Notes: generated by a model from the letters alone, not told the origin. Positions 46,176-54,707 are shown, counted from the first letter of the stretch. The stretch is DNA of 64,000 nt from Candidatus Gastranaerophilales bacterium (GCA_947626225.1 CANQRH010000003.1:223363-287362), one strand, 5' to 3'. Made by a program: numbers and translations.

Positions 46176-46649
46176 ATGATATTTGCAAATTTATATAACA
46201 AAGTATTGGGCTTTTTCCGCAGAACGGAGCAGGAGCAGACAGAATCCGCAAAAGATACGGCTTGTAATCGTTTAAGAGTCGTATTGATGCAGGACAGAAC
46301 AAATCTGACTCCCGAACTGATGGAGAGAATGCGTAAAGAATTGGTTGAACTTCTTTCAAAATATGTAGAAATGGATAAAGAAGCGCTTGAACTTAATCTT
46401 GAACAGGACGGGGAACAGGTTGCCCTGATGCTGTCAATCCCTGTAATAAGAGCGCGGGATGAGGAGGAGATAAAAGCGGCATTGGAAAAAGAAGATGCCG
46501 GCGAAACCGAAGAAACTTCCGATGAAGAACAGGAAGAAGCAGAGTCCGAAGAAAAATCAGAAGATGAATCCGAAGATGAGCCGGATGAAGAAGAAACTCC
46601 TGACATCGCTGAAGAAGTAAAACCGAAAAAGACTAAAAAATCAGACTAA
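46176..46649 (+). CDS. minE: Cell division topological specificity factor MinE with acidic tail
   Basis: Activator of the MinD ATPase that drives pole-to-pole oscillation. The first about 100 residues are a MinE core: an N-terminal amphipathic helix (FANLYNKVLGFF), NRLRVVLMQDRTNLTPELME, and LEQDGEQVALMLSIPV. An extra about 55 residues follow, almost wholly Glu, Asp and Ser, ending in a basic KKTKKSD. MinE is usually about 90 residues. It starts 1 base after the minD stop and is closed by a terminator. Confidence 0.93.
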   Translation: MIFANLYNKVLGFFRRTEQEQTESAKDTACNRLRVVLMQDRTNLTPELMERMRKELVELLSKYVEMDKEALELNLEQDGEQVALMLSIPVIRARDEEEIKAALEKEDAGETEETSDEEQEEAESEEKSEDESEDEPDEEETPDIAEEVKPKKTKKSD

Positions 46650-46650
46650 A

Positions 46651-46677
46651 AAATTGACCGCAAGGTCAATTTTTTTG
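46651..46677 (+). terminator. Intrinsic terminator of the minCDE operon
   Basis: AAATTGACC-GCAA-GGTCAATTT (46651-46672) followed by more T residues, two bases past the minE stop. Confidence 0.88.
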
Positions 46678-46695
46678 TTTTAATCCTACTAAATT

Positions 46696-46810
46696 AATTT
46701 TCATCAATGTAAAGAAATGTAAATATGAATTTACACATGCTTAAAACCCTTGCTATACTTGCTCATAGCATAGCATAGCATAGCATTTTTGCGCTCTTAG
46801 CAATTATTTT
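46696..46810 (+). repeat. 115-bp promoter-bearing repeat, copy A
   Basis: This segment is repeated at 48060-48174 with two differences, both near the 5' end. It contains -35 TTTACA (46730-46735), an 18-base spacer, and an extended -10 TGC-TATACT (46751-46759). Four tandem AGCAT units (46767-46786) begin at or just after the expected transcription start. The outer TTGCTA and TAGCAA are inverted. The copy ends 40 bases before the gene at 46851, whose promoter it supplies. Confidence 0.85.
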
Positions 46811-46850
46811 ATACAAAAATACTTTATTTATACAGAAAGGATAAAGAATT

Positions 46851-47180
46851 ATGGCAATTACAGTTGGTGATATTTTTACACGATTTCCGAATTTTAAACC
46901 GTCTGATATGATAAAGTTGGTTGGCAGTGAGGATTACAACGGCAGAACTACAATACAATTATCAAGAATCGCGGCTTTGGGAAATAAAGATTTGAGTATT
47001 TTTGTTGCGGAAAGAGAAGGTAAAGATTATACAAAAATTCTCAGTGAAAACAGCCGCAAGGAAGTGAATGAAGCAGCAGGCATTAAAGATGAAACCGGAA
47101 CAGCTGAAGAAACACAATCCAAACAAGGTAAAATACCTATGGATTTAAGCATTTTTAATATGAAACAAGAATTAGCTTAA
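46851..47180 (+). CDS. Small unknown protein driven by repeat A
   Basis: A 109-residue protein with an AGAAAGGA ribosome site. It starts MAITVGDIFTRFPNFKPSDM and has a central helical part (LSRIAALGNKDLSIFVAERE). A polar, Glu/Thr/Lys-rich linker follows, and the C-terminus is short (DLSIFNMKQELA). There is no signal peptide, membrane helix or Cys. No family is recognised. It is the first gene after the min operon terminator and is transcribed from copy A of the repeat. It is unrelated in sequence to the second repeat-driven gene. Confidence 0.7.
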   Translation: MAITVGDIFTRFPNFKPSDMIKLVGSEDYNGRTTIQLSRIAALGNKDLSIFVAEREGKDYTKILSENSRKEVNEAAGIKDETGTAEETQSKQGKIPMDLSIFNMKQELA

Positions 47181-47239
47181 TTGATTTACTATTCTATATC
47201 AATTAGCCCGTGCAAAAACTTTTTCTTAAGCAATTTTTT

Positions 47240-47524
47240 TTAATGTAATTCAACTAAATCATTTTTTATTAAATTATAAAAATCATTATTAATTGAGTTG
47301 AAATTGACAAAATTAACAACGTATGGCAGATAGCTTTCATCAAATCTGTGTTTCAGCTCCGGAATGATATTTTCATCATCCAACCCTTTAATAAGTACAT
47401 CTAAATCGGAAAGCTCCGAAAAATCTCCTCTTGTTCGTGAACCGTAAGCAAAAAATTGATACGGATAATCCTTTAATATATTTTTAATTATATTGTACTC
47501 TTTTTCAGAAATCCCTTTTATCAT
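47240..47524 (-). CDS. mntA: MntA-like minimal nucleotidyltransferase (antitoxin)
   Basis: A 94-residue minimal nucleotidyltransferase. The catalytic pattern is exact: GS at residues 28-29, ten residues, then D40-x-D42 (YGSRTRGDFSELSDLDV). In characterised HepT/MntA modules this enzyme adds AMP to a tyrosine of HepT and so silences its RNase activity. It overlaps the upstream hepT-like gene by 4 bases. The family is often called HI0073. Activity here is inferred. Confidence 0.85.
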   Translation of the reverse strand: MIKGISEKEYNIIKNILKDYPYQFFAYGSRTRGDFSELSDLDVLIKGLDDENIIPELKHRFDESYLPYVVNFVNFNSINNDFYNLIKNDLVELH

Positions 47525-47925
47525 TTAATATTTTCGTCCAATTTTTTTATGAGAAACTCTGTATCCGAGATAAAGTTCGGCACCAGCTTCAAAAGTTCGC
47601 GTGATTTTGCAATATCATATTCGTGTGCGGTGTTATTTCGTTTTTCGTAATATTTACGCCAGTTTTCCCAATTCTCAATAAATTTGTAGCCCTGCATAAA
47701 CCTGAAAGTATTGTTAACGGTTAATTCTTCCTCTGACTTCCCGTAAATCTTTTTTAAAACTTTTTTCATAAGCTTTCTTGCAATCTCAAGAGTGTACTCA
47801 AATCTTTTTATGCAGGAATCTTCAAGCATATCCGCAAAATCACAAGTTTTGTTTCTTTCAAGTACATCCATACTTGATTTCAGTGTCTGTAATGCCGATT
47901 TTAAGTTTGAAATATCTATTTGCAT
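47521..47925 (-). CDS. hepT: HepT-like / HI0074 family protein (toxin candidate)
   Basis: A 134-residue all-helical HEPN-family protein. It carries the R-x4-H-x-Y motif RNNTAHEY (R96, H101, Y103), which in HepT forms the RNase site and holds the tyrosine modified by MntA. It also matches HI0074 substrate-binding partners (FEYTLEIARKLMKKVL). The operon order is hepT then mntA with a 4-base overlap. The start has TGT-TAATAT (47940-47932) followed by TGGGTT and ATG at 47925, so it is probably leaderless. Confidence 0.82.
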   Translation of the reverse strand: MQIDISNLKSALQTLKSSMDVLERNKTCDFADMLEDSCIKRFEYTLEIARKLMKKVLKKIYGKSEEELTVNNTFRFMQGYKFIENWENWRKYYEKRNNTAHEYDIAKSRELLKLVPNFISDTEFLIKKLDENIK

Positions 47926-48059
47926 AACCCAATATTAACATACTAAAAGTTTGTGTACAAGAAGCGAGAATTTGACTGTGACACCGGTTTAAAATTTTAT
48001 ACTGTTTACGAATTATTCTTTTGACAGCAGATATGTAAAATATTTGATTTAATCAAACC

Positions 48060-48174
48060 AATTTTCATTAATATAAAGAAATGTAAATATGAATTTACAC
48101 ATGCTTAAAACCCTTGCTATACTTGCTCATAGCATAGCATAGCATAGCATTTTTGCGCTCTTAGCAATTATTTT
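48060..48174 (+). repeat. 115-bp promoter-bearing repeat, copy B
   Basis: Second copy of the repeat at 46696-46810, in the same orientation 1,364 bases away. It keeps TTTACA (48094-48099), TGC-TATACT (48115-48123), and exactly four AGCAT units (48131-48150). It ends 76 bases before the gene at 48251 and should be its promoter. The rest of the 325-base gap, 47926-48059 and 48175-48250, holds the hepT -10 element and an otherwise featureless AT-rich stretch. Confidence 0.85.
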
Positions 48175-48250
48175 GGCGATTTTGTTTTTACATAAGAGTA
48201 AGGGAAATAGATTTTTAAAATCAATTTAGTTAAAAAGAAAGGAAAGTATT

Positions 48251-48699
48251 ATGTCAGGAAAAGTTGCGATGATAGAATCAGGTGTTCGCGGATTTGCAAA
48301 TGCGGTAAAAAGACTTGCGGTAAAGGACAAAGAATTTGCCGAAGAATTGGTTTATATGCACGGAATCAGATCCGAAATTACTCCTAATGCATTAAAAGGT
48401 ATCACAAAGGATATGTTCAGCAGAAGTGGTAAATTAACGCAAGAAGGCAAAAAAGAAGTTGTAAGGTTGATAAAAGAGCTTAATTTGCCTAAAATGCCAC
48501 TTGGGATGATGCTCTAGCAGCAGCTAAAGCTTCTAAAGAAAAAGTCAAACAACTTATTCCTTTAACTAAATTACCGGAGCTTAAATTTAAGAATTTTAAT
48601 AAAAAAATTAATGAAATTGATAAAACATTGCTTGATAAGTTTCTTAAAGAGCAAAAAATCTCTAAAATGAATTTAGATGAATATTTAAAGAAATTTTAA
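48251..48699 (+). pseudogene. Frame-broken small gene driven by repeat B
   Basis: The frame from ATG 48251 (AAAGGAAAG site) codes MSGKVAMIESGVRGFANAVK and stops at TAG 48515-48517. A second frame, minus one relative to it, is open from 48493 and continues WDDALAAAKASKEKVKQL to a stop at 48697-48699, with equally good codon use. Joined near 48494-48515 they give one basic, helical protein of about 149 residues. A lost base is the simplest explanation; a sequence error or programmed shift is possible. No slippery heptamer is evident. Function unknown. Confidence 0.65.
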
Positions 48700-48738
48700 G
48701 AAAATAAAAAACAGTTTACAAATCTATACAAATTTACA

Positions 48739-48770
48739 ATTCCCCTGTTGACAGGGGAATTTATTTGTTT
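48739..48770 (+). terminator. Intrinsic terminator before the S10 operon
   Basis: ATTCCCCTG-TTGA-CAGGGGAAT (48739-48760) with a T-rich tail. It ends the repeat-B transcript and separates the accessory island from rpsJ. A smaller hairpin ATGCC-GAAA-GGCAT follows in the rpsJ leader near 48814-48827. Confidence 0.75.
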
Positions 48771-48862
48771 TACGATTGCTGTGCTTGGAAATATTTACGC
48801 TAACCGAAATATATGCCGAAAGGCATTTCAAGCGTGTATTACAAAACAAAAAAGGAATTCAA

Positions 48863-49180
48863 ATGGCAACTACACAAAGACAAAGAATCCGCGTTTGTTT
48901 GAAAGCATACGATCACAAACTTATTGACGTATCTTCGGATAAAATCGTGGAAACAGCAAAAAGAACAGATGCTAAAGTAGCAGGCCCTATTCCTTTACCT
49001 ACAAAAAGACGTATATATTGCGTTTTGCGTTCACCCCACAAAGATAAAAAATCCCGTGAACATTTTGAAATGAGAACTCATAAACGTATTATTGATATAT
49101 ACGAACCCACTCAACAAACCGTTGAAGAGTTGGGAAGATTGGATTTACCGGCAGGTGTCGATATAGAAGTTAAACTGTAA
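48863..49180 (+). CDS. rpsJ: Ribosomal protein S10
   Basis: 30S subunit protein and NusE antitermination factor. I start it at 48863 ([20 protein letters not shown]) after AAAAAAGGA; the frame is open further upstream but the extension is not S10-like. The 105-residue length is standard. The motifs [20 protein letters not shown] and [13 protein letters not shown] are diagnostic. It is the first gene of the S10/spc cluster, and no rpsL-rpsG-fusA-tuf genes precede it. Confidence 0.96.
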   Translation: MATTQRQRIRVCLKAYDHKLIDVSSDKIVETAKRTDAKVAGPIPLPTKRRIYCVLRSPHKDKKSREHFEMRTHKRIIDIYEPTQQTVEELGRLDLPAGVDIEVKL

Positions 49181-49341
49181 CGGTTTTGAAAACTTAATAA
49201 GCATTATGCATGTAATGTGATCTACTGACGCTTCAAAGCGGTAAAAAAGGTAAAGTAATAGTAGCGCTCGCAAGAGTAAATGCAGGATTGTGCAATTTAA
49301 AGCACAGGCTTTAATGCGCATACTGCTAGAAAGGTAAAAAT
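49181..49341 (+). other. Structured spacer between rpsJ and rplC
   Basis: A 161-base gap with no gene, unusually long for this operon. It has several short inverted repeats, for example TGTGC-n8-GCACA near 49297-49314 and AGCGCTC next to GAGT. No promoter or terminator is clear. It may be an mRNA control region, for example an L4-type leader shifted to this site. It is short of evidence. Confidence 0.3.
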
Positions 49342-49977
49342 ATGACACTAGGTGTAATAGGTAAAAAACTGGGCATGACTCAAATCTTTGACGAACAAGG
49401 TTTGGCAATTCCCGTTACTGTTATCAAAGTTGATCCGATTGTTGTTACTCAGGTAAAAACAATCGAAACTGACGGCTACAATGCAATTCAGGTCGGAACT
49501 GTTTCGGCTAAAGAAAAACATTTATCAAAAGCTGAAATCGGACACTTTAAGAAAAACGGTCTGGAAAATTTCAGACATGTTCAAGAGTTCAGAGTTGACA
49601 ATCCACAGGATTACAAAGTAGGCGACAAAATCGAATTATCCGTCTTGGATAACGTAGAAAAAGTTGATGTTACCGGAAAATCAATAGGTAAAGGATTTCA
49701 AGGTACGGTAAAAAGATGGAACTTCTCAAGAGGACCTATGGGACACGGTTCCAAAAACCACAGAGAACCCGGTTCTATCGGCGCAGGTACTACTCCTTCC
49801 CGTGTTATTAAAGGTAAAAGAATGGCAGGTAACATGGGCAACGAAAGAGTTACAATTACCAAATTAAAACTTGTTAAAGTTGATGCCGATAACAGTTTGG
49901 TTTTGATTAAAGGTTCGGTTCCCGGATGCGAAGGCAGATTGGTTACAATCGTTCCGACAAGAACCAAATGGAATTAG
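49342..49977 (+). CDS. rplC: Ribosomal protein L3
   Basis: Early-assembling 50S protein near the peptidyl transferase centre. The 211-residue product begins MTLGVIGKKLGMTQIFDEQG and has VTGKSIGKGFQGTVKRW, GPMGHGSKNHREPGSIGAG and MAGNMGNERVTI, including the conserved loop that reaches the catalytic centre. AGAAAGG precedes the ATG. An 82-base spacer follows before rplD. Confidence 0.97.
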   Translation: MTLGVIGKKLGMTQIFDEQGLAIPVTVIKVDPIVVTQVKTIETDGYNAIQVGTVSAKEKHLSKAEIGHFKKNGLENFRHVQEFRVDNPQDYKVGDKIELSVLDNVEKVDVTGKSIGKGFQGTVKRWNFSRGPMGHGSKNHREPGSIGAGTTPSRVIKGKRMAGNMGNERVTITKLKLVKVDADNSLVLIKGSVPGCEGRLVTIVPTRTKWN

Positions 49978-50059
49978 CTTGAGATAAGAAGGCTGGTCTT
50001 GCCAAATAAAGCAAAATAGCAAGAGGTAAGCAGTTTAAACTAGATAAAGGAAAATAAAA

Positions 50060-50686
50060 ATGTCAAAAGAAATATTAAGTACAAACGGAGAAAAATTAGG
50101 CGAAATTACATTGAACGAACAAGTGTTCGGTGTTGAACCCAATTTACACTTGATGCACCTCGCATTGAGAAGACAATTAAATAATGCACGTCAAGGTTCG
50201 GCTTGTGCAAAAACAAGAGCCGAAGTTTCAGGCGGCGGCAGAAAACCTTGGAAACAAAAAGGTACCGGCAGAGCAAGAGCAGGTTCTTTGCGTTCACCTT
50301 TGTTTGCGGGCGGCGGTGTAATCTTTGGACCGAAACCCAGAAGCTATGCGTTTAATATGCCTCAAAAAGCAAGACAGCTTGCATTGAGATCCGCATTATC
50401 CGCAAAAAGCGAACAATTGGTAGTGGTAAAAGACTTTTCCGCTATTGCCGAACCCAAAACAAAATTGATGGTCGGTGCTTTAAAATCTTTGAATGTATCA
50501 GGTAAGATCTTAATTGTTGCGGATTTCAAAGCCGATGAAAACAAAAATCTTGAACTCTCGGCAAGAAATATCCCCAGCGTAAAAGTTATTTTACCGTCCA
50601 ACTTAAATGTTAAAGATTTACTGGAAGCTGATTCTGTTGTTATTACCGAATCTGCTGTAAATGATATAACAGAAAGGCTGCAATAA
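50060..50686 (+). CDS. rplD: Ribosomal protein L4
   Basis: 50S protein whose extended loop lines the exit tunnel; in many bacteria it represses its own S10 operon. The 208-residue protein has the loop CAKTRAEVSGGGRKPWKQKG followed by TGRARAGSLRSP and FGPKPRSYAFNMPQKARQLA. An AAAGGAAAA site precedes the ATG. Its stop overlaps rplW (TAATG). Confidence 0.97.
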   Translation: MSKEILSTNGEKLGEITLNEQVFGVEPNLHLMHLALRRQLNNARQGSACAKTRAEVSGGGRKPWKQKGTGRARAGSLRSPLFAGGGVIFGPKPRSYAFNMPQKARQLALRSALSAKSEQLVVVKDFSAIAEPKTKLMVGALKSLNVSGKILIVADFKADENKNLELSARNIPSVKVILPSNLNVKDLLEADSVVITESAVNDITERLQ

Positions 50687-50994
50687 TGAGTAAAGCAAGA
50701 ACAAATACGGAAAAATTATATGATGTAATTAAAAAACCTATCATTACGGAAAAATCGGTAGGTGCAACATCTCTCGGGCAGTATACTTTTGAAGTTGTAA
50801 AAGATGCTACAAAAGTTGAAATTGCTCAAGCTGTTGAATTAGCTTTTCCCGGAAGAAAAGTTAAAAAAGTAAGAACGGTTTACATGCCTTCTCATACAAA
50901 AAGAATGGGATATAAATTCGGCAGAACCGATTCTTCCAAAAAAGCCATCGTAACAATCGAAGGCGATCCGATTGAGGAACTCATCGGAGCATAG
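50686..50994 (+). CDS. rplW: Ribosomal protein L23
   Basis: 50S protein at the tunnel exit, docking site for trigger factor and SRP. The 102-residue product has VIKKPIITEKSV and the typical VKKVRTVYMPSHTKRMGYKF segment. It is translationally coupled to rplD by a one-base overlap. Confidence 0.96.
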   Translation: MSKARTNTEKLYDVIKKPIITEKSVGATSLGQYTFEVVKDATKVEIAQAVELAFPGRKVKKVRTVYMPSHTKRMGYKFGRTDSSKKAIVTIEGDPIEELIGA

Positions 50995-51051
50995 GGGCGT
51001 AAGGCATAAGTCCCTCAGGTATTACAAAGTCAAAAAAGGAGAAAAAATAAA

Positions 51052-51879
51052 ATGGCAACAAGAAAAATAAATCCGACTTCTCCGGGACAAAGAGGAATGA
51101 CAAAAAGTGATTATCAGGAAATCACTTGCACAACACCCGAAAAGTCCTTGTTGAAATCTTTGAAAAAAACAGCAGGAAGAAATAATACCGGAAGAATTAC
51201 CTGCCGTCATAAAGGCGGCGGTGTGAAACAAGCTTACCGTGTAATCGATTTCAAACGCGAAAAATTCGGCGTTCCCGCTACAGTCAAAACTATTGAATAC
51301 GATCCGAACAGAAACGTAAGAATTTCATTGGTATTCTATGCAGACGGTGAAAAAAGATATATTTTGACACCGGAAGGTTTGAATGTAGGCGATGTAATCG
51401 TAAGCGGTCCCGAAGCACCGGTACAAACAGGTAATGCACTTCCTCTGGAATTGATTCCTCTCGGTACAATTGTTCATAATATTGAATTGTCCCCCGGACG
51501 CGGAGGTATAATGGTTAGAGCAGCCGGAAACGCAGCTCAGGTAATGGCTAAAGAAGGCAATTACGTTACCGTAAAACTTCCTTCCTCCGAAATGAGAATG
51601 GTAAGAAAAGAATGTATGGCAACTATCGGAACGCTGGGCAATGCCGAATTCAAAAACTTATCAATCGGTAAAGCCGGAAGAAAACGTTATATGGGTATAA
51701 GACCTACGGTTCGCGGTGTTACAATGAACCCCTGTGATCACCCTCACGGCGGCGGTGAAGGTAAAACCGGTCCCGGCGGACATCCGAAAACCCCTTGGGG
51801 TAAACCCGCTCTCGGTCACAAGACCAGAAAAATCGGAAAAGCTTCTGACAAATTAATCGTAAGAAGCAGAAAGAAATAA
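51052..51879 (+). CDS. rplB: Ribosomal protein L2
   Basis: Core 50S protein needed for subunit association and peptidyl transferase activity. The 275-residue protein has [40 protein letters not shown], and the C-terminal [17 protein letters not shown] with the conserved histidine next to the catalytic centre. A GGAG site precedes the ATG, 57 bases after rplW. Confidence 0.97.
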   Translation: MATRKINPTSPGQRGMTKSDYQEITCTTPEKSLLKSLKKTAGRNNTGRITCRHKGGGVKQAYRVIDFKREKFGVPATVKTIEYDPNRNVRISLVFYADGEKRYILTPEGLNVGDVIVSGPEAPVQTGNALPLELIPLGTIVHNIELSPGRGGIMVRAAGNAAQVMAKEGNYVTVKLPSSEMRMVRKECMATIGTLGNAEFKNLSIGKAGRKRYMGIRPTVRGVTMNPCDHPHGGGEGKTGPGGHPKTPWGKPALGHKTRKIGKASDKLIVRSRKK

Positions 51880-51919
51880 TTTTCATTAAAATCACAAAAC
51901 ACAAAAGGAGAATAAATTA

Positions 51920-52201
51920 ATGGCACGTTCATTAAAAAAAGGTCCATACGTAGAAGAAGCTCTTTCAAATAAAATAGCTAAGATGAATGCAAATTCGGAA
52001 AAGAAAGTTATTAAAACATGGTCAAGAGCATCTATGATTGTACCTGACATGCTTGGTCATACAATAGCCGTTCATAACGGAAAAACTCACGTACCCGTAT
52101 ATGTAACGGAACAAATGATCGGACACAAATTAGGTGAATTTGCACCTACAAGATTGTACAAAGGTCACGCAGGTTCTGATAAGACTGCTAAACGTAAGTA
52201 A
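51920..52201 (+). CDS. rpsS: Ribosomal protein S19
   Basis: 30S head protein. The 93-residue product has [35 protein letters not shown] and [16 protein letters not shown], all typical. AAAGGAG precedes the ATG. Confidence 0.97.
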   Translation: MARSLKKGPYVEEALSNKIAKMNANSEKKVIKTWSRASMIVPDMLGHTIAVHNGKTHVPVYVTEQMIGHKLGEFAPTRLYKGHAGSDKTAKRK

Positions 52202-52213
52202 AAGGAAAAAACA

Positions 52214-52549
52214 ATGGAAGCTAAATCAAGACAAACCGATATCAAAATGACAGCAAGAAAACTTCGCCGTGTAATAAACGAAGTCAGAGGTAAATCTGTT
52301 GTCGAAGCTCAAGATATGTTACGTTTTATGCCTTATTTTGCAGCAAGAGTGGTTGAAAAGAACTTGAAAGCCGCTGTTGCAAATGCACAGGAAAAATACG
52401 GCGTAAGCGCAGAATCTTTAAAGGTTTCCGAAATCTTTGCAGATGAAAGCGTAACTTACAAAAGAGCAAGAACAAGAGCGCAAGGTCGTATGTATAAAAG
52501 ACTGAAACGCACTTCACACCTTACTTTAAAGGTTAGCGATATCAAGTAG
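52214..52549 (+). CDS. rplV: Ribosomal protein L22
   Basis: 50S protein whose hairpin lines the exit tunnel. The 111-residue product has KMTARKLRRVINEVRGKSVV, and the C-terminal hairpin YKRARTRAQGRMYKRLKRTS, which forms part of the macrolide-accessible tunnel wall. It follows rpsS by 12 bases. Confidence 0.96.
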   Translation: MEAKSRQTDIKMTARKLRRVINEVRGKSVVEAQDMLRFMPYFAARVVEKNLKAAVANAQEKYGVSAESLKVSEIFADESVTYKRARTRAQGRMYKRLKRTSHLTLKVSDIK

Positions 52550-52573
52550 TAGTAATAATAAAAGGTAAATAAA

Positions 52574-53296
52574 ATGGGACAAAAAACACATCCAAAAGGA
52601 TTCAGAATAGGCATAATTCAGCCTTGGGTAAGCACATGGTTTGCAAAGGTTAAGGATTACGGCGTATTCGTTGCAGAAGATGCAAAAATCAGAAAATTCA
52701 TTAAGAAAAAACTTTATGCTGCGGGCGTATCAAAAATATTAATTTCCAGAAAAGCCCAGAATACAACCGTAACGGTTGTAACAGCAAAACCCGGTATTGT
52801 TGTGGGACGCGGCGGTCAGGGAATCGAAGATTTGAAAAAAGAAGTTTCAAAATATATCGGTAAACCCGTGATTATCAATGTTGTTGAAGTAGCAAGAATT
52901 GATGCTGATGCACAGCTTGTAGCCGAATCAATTGCACAACAACTGGAAAAACGTATCGCTTTCAGACGCGCAATGAAACAAGCAATGCAGCGTTCAATGA
53001 GAGCGGGTGCTCAGGGTATCAAAGTAATGGTGTCAGGCCGTTTGGGCGGTGCGGAAATTGCACGTTCCGAATGGGCAAAAGAAGGCAGAATTCCTTTGCA
53101 GACACTCAGAGCTGACGTAGATTACGGTTTTACTGAAGCCGATACCATAATGGGTAAAATCGGTGTTAAGGTTTGGATTTTTAAAGGCAACTTAATGCCC
53201 GGTGAAAAAGCAGACCAGAACATCAAAGCAAAAGGTAAAGAAGTCTCTGATAAAGGCGGCAGACGCCCCAGACGCAGAGCGGTAGAAGAAGCATAA
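52574..53296 (+). CDS. rpsC: Ribosomal protein S3
   Basis: 30S head protein at the mRNA entry channel with helicase activity. The 240-residue product starts [18 protein letters not shown]. It has a KH domain ([19 protein letters not shown]) and the C-terminal [20 protein letters not shown] segment. A basic tail ends in [13 protein letters not shown]. Confidence 0.97.
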   Translation: MGQKTHPKGFRIGIIQPWVSTWFAKVKDYGVFVAEDAKIRKFIKKKLYAAGVSKILISRKAQNTTVTVVTAKPGIVVGRGGQGIEDLKKEVSKYIGKPVIINVVEVARIDADAQLVAESIAQQLEKRIAFRRAMKQAMQRSMRAGAQGIKVMVSGRLGGAEIARSEWAKEGRIPLQTLRADVDYGFTEADTIMGKIGVKVWIFKGNLMPGEKADQNIKAKGKEVSDKGGRRPRRRAVEEA

Positions 53297-53312
53297 CAGG
53301 AGTAAAAATAAA

Positions 53313-53729
53313 ATGTTACAGCCTAAGAAAACTAAATACCGCAAAATGATGAAAGGCAGAATGAAGGGTACCGAAACAAGAGGTACAAAACTTGAATTCG
53401 GCGGATATGCACTTCAAGCTGTCGAACCCGGCTGGATTACCAGCAGACAAATCGAGGCTGCACGTCGTGCAATGACTCGTGAAATCAAACGTGGCGGTAA
53501 CGTTTGGATTAAAATATTCCCCGATAAACCGATTACTGCAAAACCGGCTGAAACTCGTATGGGTTCCGGTAAAGGTAATTTGGAATACTGGGTTGCAGTT
53601 GTTAAGCCTAACAGAATTCTTTTTGAACTCGATTACTTTGACAGAAGTGTTGCGGTTCATGCATTGGAATTGGCTGCTCAGAAACTGCCTATTAAAGTAA
53701 AAGTAGTGGAAAAAGAAAAACAGGCGTAA
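53313..53729 (+). CDS. rplP: Ribosomal protein L16
   Basis: 50S protein near the A-site tRNA. The 138-residue product starts [19 protein letters not shown] and has [20 protein letters not shown], then [20 protein letters not shown]. It follows rpsC by 16 bases with an AGGAG site in between. Confidence 0.97.
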   Translation: MLQPKKTKYRKMMKGRMKGTETRGTKLEFGGYALQAVEPGWITSRQIEAARRAMTREIKRGGNVWIKIFPDKPITAKPAETRMGSGKGNLEYWVAVVKPNRILFELDYFDRSVAVHALELAAQKLPIKVKVVEKEKQA

Positions 53730-53751
53730 ATTATATAAGGAAACTTAAAAA

Positions 53752-53940
53752 ATGAAATTACAAGAAATGCGTGAAAAATCAGCAGAAGAATTGCAAAACG
53801 CTATAACGGATTGGAAAAAGGATTTGTTTAATTACAAATTACAGCTTTCAACAAACAAGCTTGAAAATACTGCACTTATTTCCAAAACTAAAAAACTGAT
53901 AGCTCAAGCAAAAACTATTCTGAAACAGAAGGAAGTTTAA
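53752..53940 (+). CDS. rpmC: Ribosomal protein L29
   Basis: Small two-helix 50S protein near the tunnel exit. The 62-residue product has MKLQEMREKSAEELQNAI and the second helix ALISKTKKLIAQAKTILKQK. Its position between rplP and rpsQ is the canonical one. Confidence 0.93.
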   Translation: MKLQEMREKSAEELQNAITDWKKDLFNYKLQLSTNKLENTALISKTKKLIAQAKTILKQKEV

Positions 53941-53971
53941 CTCATAAGTTAAATTCAAAGGAGAAACATAA

Positions 53972-54217
53972 ATGCCAAAAAAAGAAAAACAAGGTGTGGT
54001 AATCAGCAATAAAATGGATAAAACAATCGTTGTAAAAGTTGCGGATTATGAACCCCACCCGAAATACAAAAAGATTATGGAATCAAACAAAAACTACAAA
54101 GCACACGATGAAGGCAATGTTTGCAATGAAGGTGATGTGGTCAGAATTGTGGAATCAAAACCCATCTCCGGCGGTAAACGTTGGAAACTCGCTGAAGTAG
54201 TTGAAAAAGCTCGTTAA
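53972..54217 (+). CDS. rpsQ: Ribosomal protein S17
   Basis: 30S OB-fold protein. The 81-residue product has KQGVVISNKMDKTIVVKVAD, HPKYKKIMESNKNYKAHDE, and GDVVRIVESKPISGGKRW. AAGGAG precedes the ATG. Confidence 0.96.
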   Translation: MPKKEKQGVVISNKMDKTIVVKVADYEPHPKYKKIMESNKNYKAHDEGNVCNEGDVVRIVESKPISGGKRWKLAEVVEKAR

Positions 54218-54276
54218 TGAGTATACATCATTATTTAAAATAATGCGCTGTAAAAACAATGTAAAGGAATAAAAAA

Positions 54277-54645
54277 ATGATACAACAAGAAACAAGATTA
54301 GAAGTGGCAGACAACACAGGTGCAAAAGAACTTTTGTGCATCCGTGTAATGGGCAGTTCTAACAAAAAATTTGCGGGAGTCGGTGATGAAATCGTGGCTG
54401 CCGTTAAAGATGCTAACCCGAATATGCCCGTAAAAAAATCAGAAGTCGTAAGAGCTGTTGTTGTTAGAACCAAAGCTGATATCAAACGTAATGACGGATC
54501 GGTAATCAGATTTGATGAAAACGCTGCAGTAATTATCAATAAAGACGGCAACCCCCGCGGAACTCGTGTTTTCGGACCGGTTGCCCGTGAGCTCAGAGAT
54601 AAAGGTTATATGAAAATCGTATCTTTAGCTCCGGAAGTAATCTAA
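54277..54645 (+). CDS. rplN: Ribosomal protein L14
   Basis: 50S protein at the subunit interface. The 122-residue product starts [20 protein letters not shown] and has [34 protein letters not shown] and [10 protein letters not shown]. It lies 59 bases after rpsQ. Confidence 0.97.
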   Translation: MIQQETRLEVADNTGAKELLCIRVMGSSNKKFAGVGDEIVAAVKDANPNMPVKKSEVVRAVVVRTKADIKRNDGSVIRFDENAAVIINKDGNPRGTRVFGPVARELRDKGYMKIVSLAPEVI

Positions 54646-54707
54646 GTAAAACAATTACGCCCGATATAATTGTATTATCGGTTCCGTAAAAGAAAATGGA
54701 GAAAACT

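Noticed and set aside
46154-46606. Ser-rich minus-strand frame opposite minE
   Set aside because: It is the mirror of the Glu/Asp-rich MinE tail; there is no promoter or ribosome site.
46761-46790. AGCAT repeats as a CRISPR array
   Set aside because: Units are five bases with no spacers and no cas genes are present.
48485-48515. Programmed -1 frameshift in the repeat-B gene
   Set aside because: No X-XXY-YYZ slippery heptamer or downstream pseudoknot is evident; a lost base is simpler. It is kept only as an alternative.
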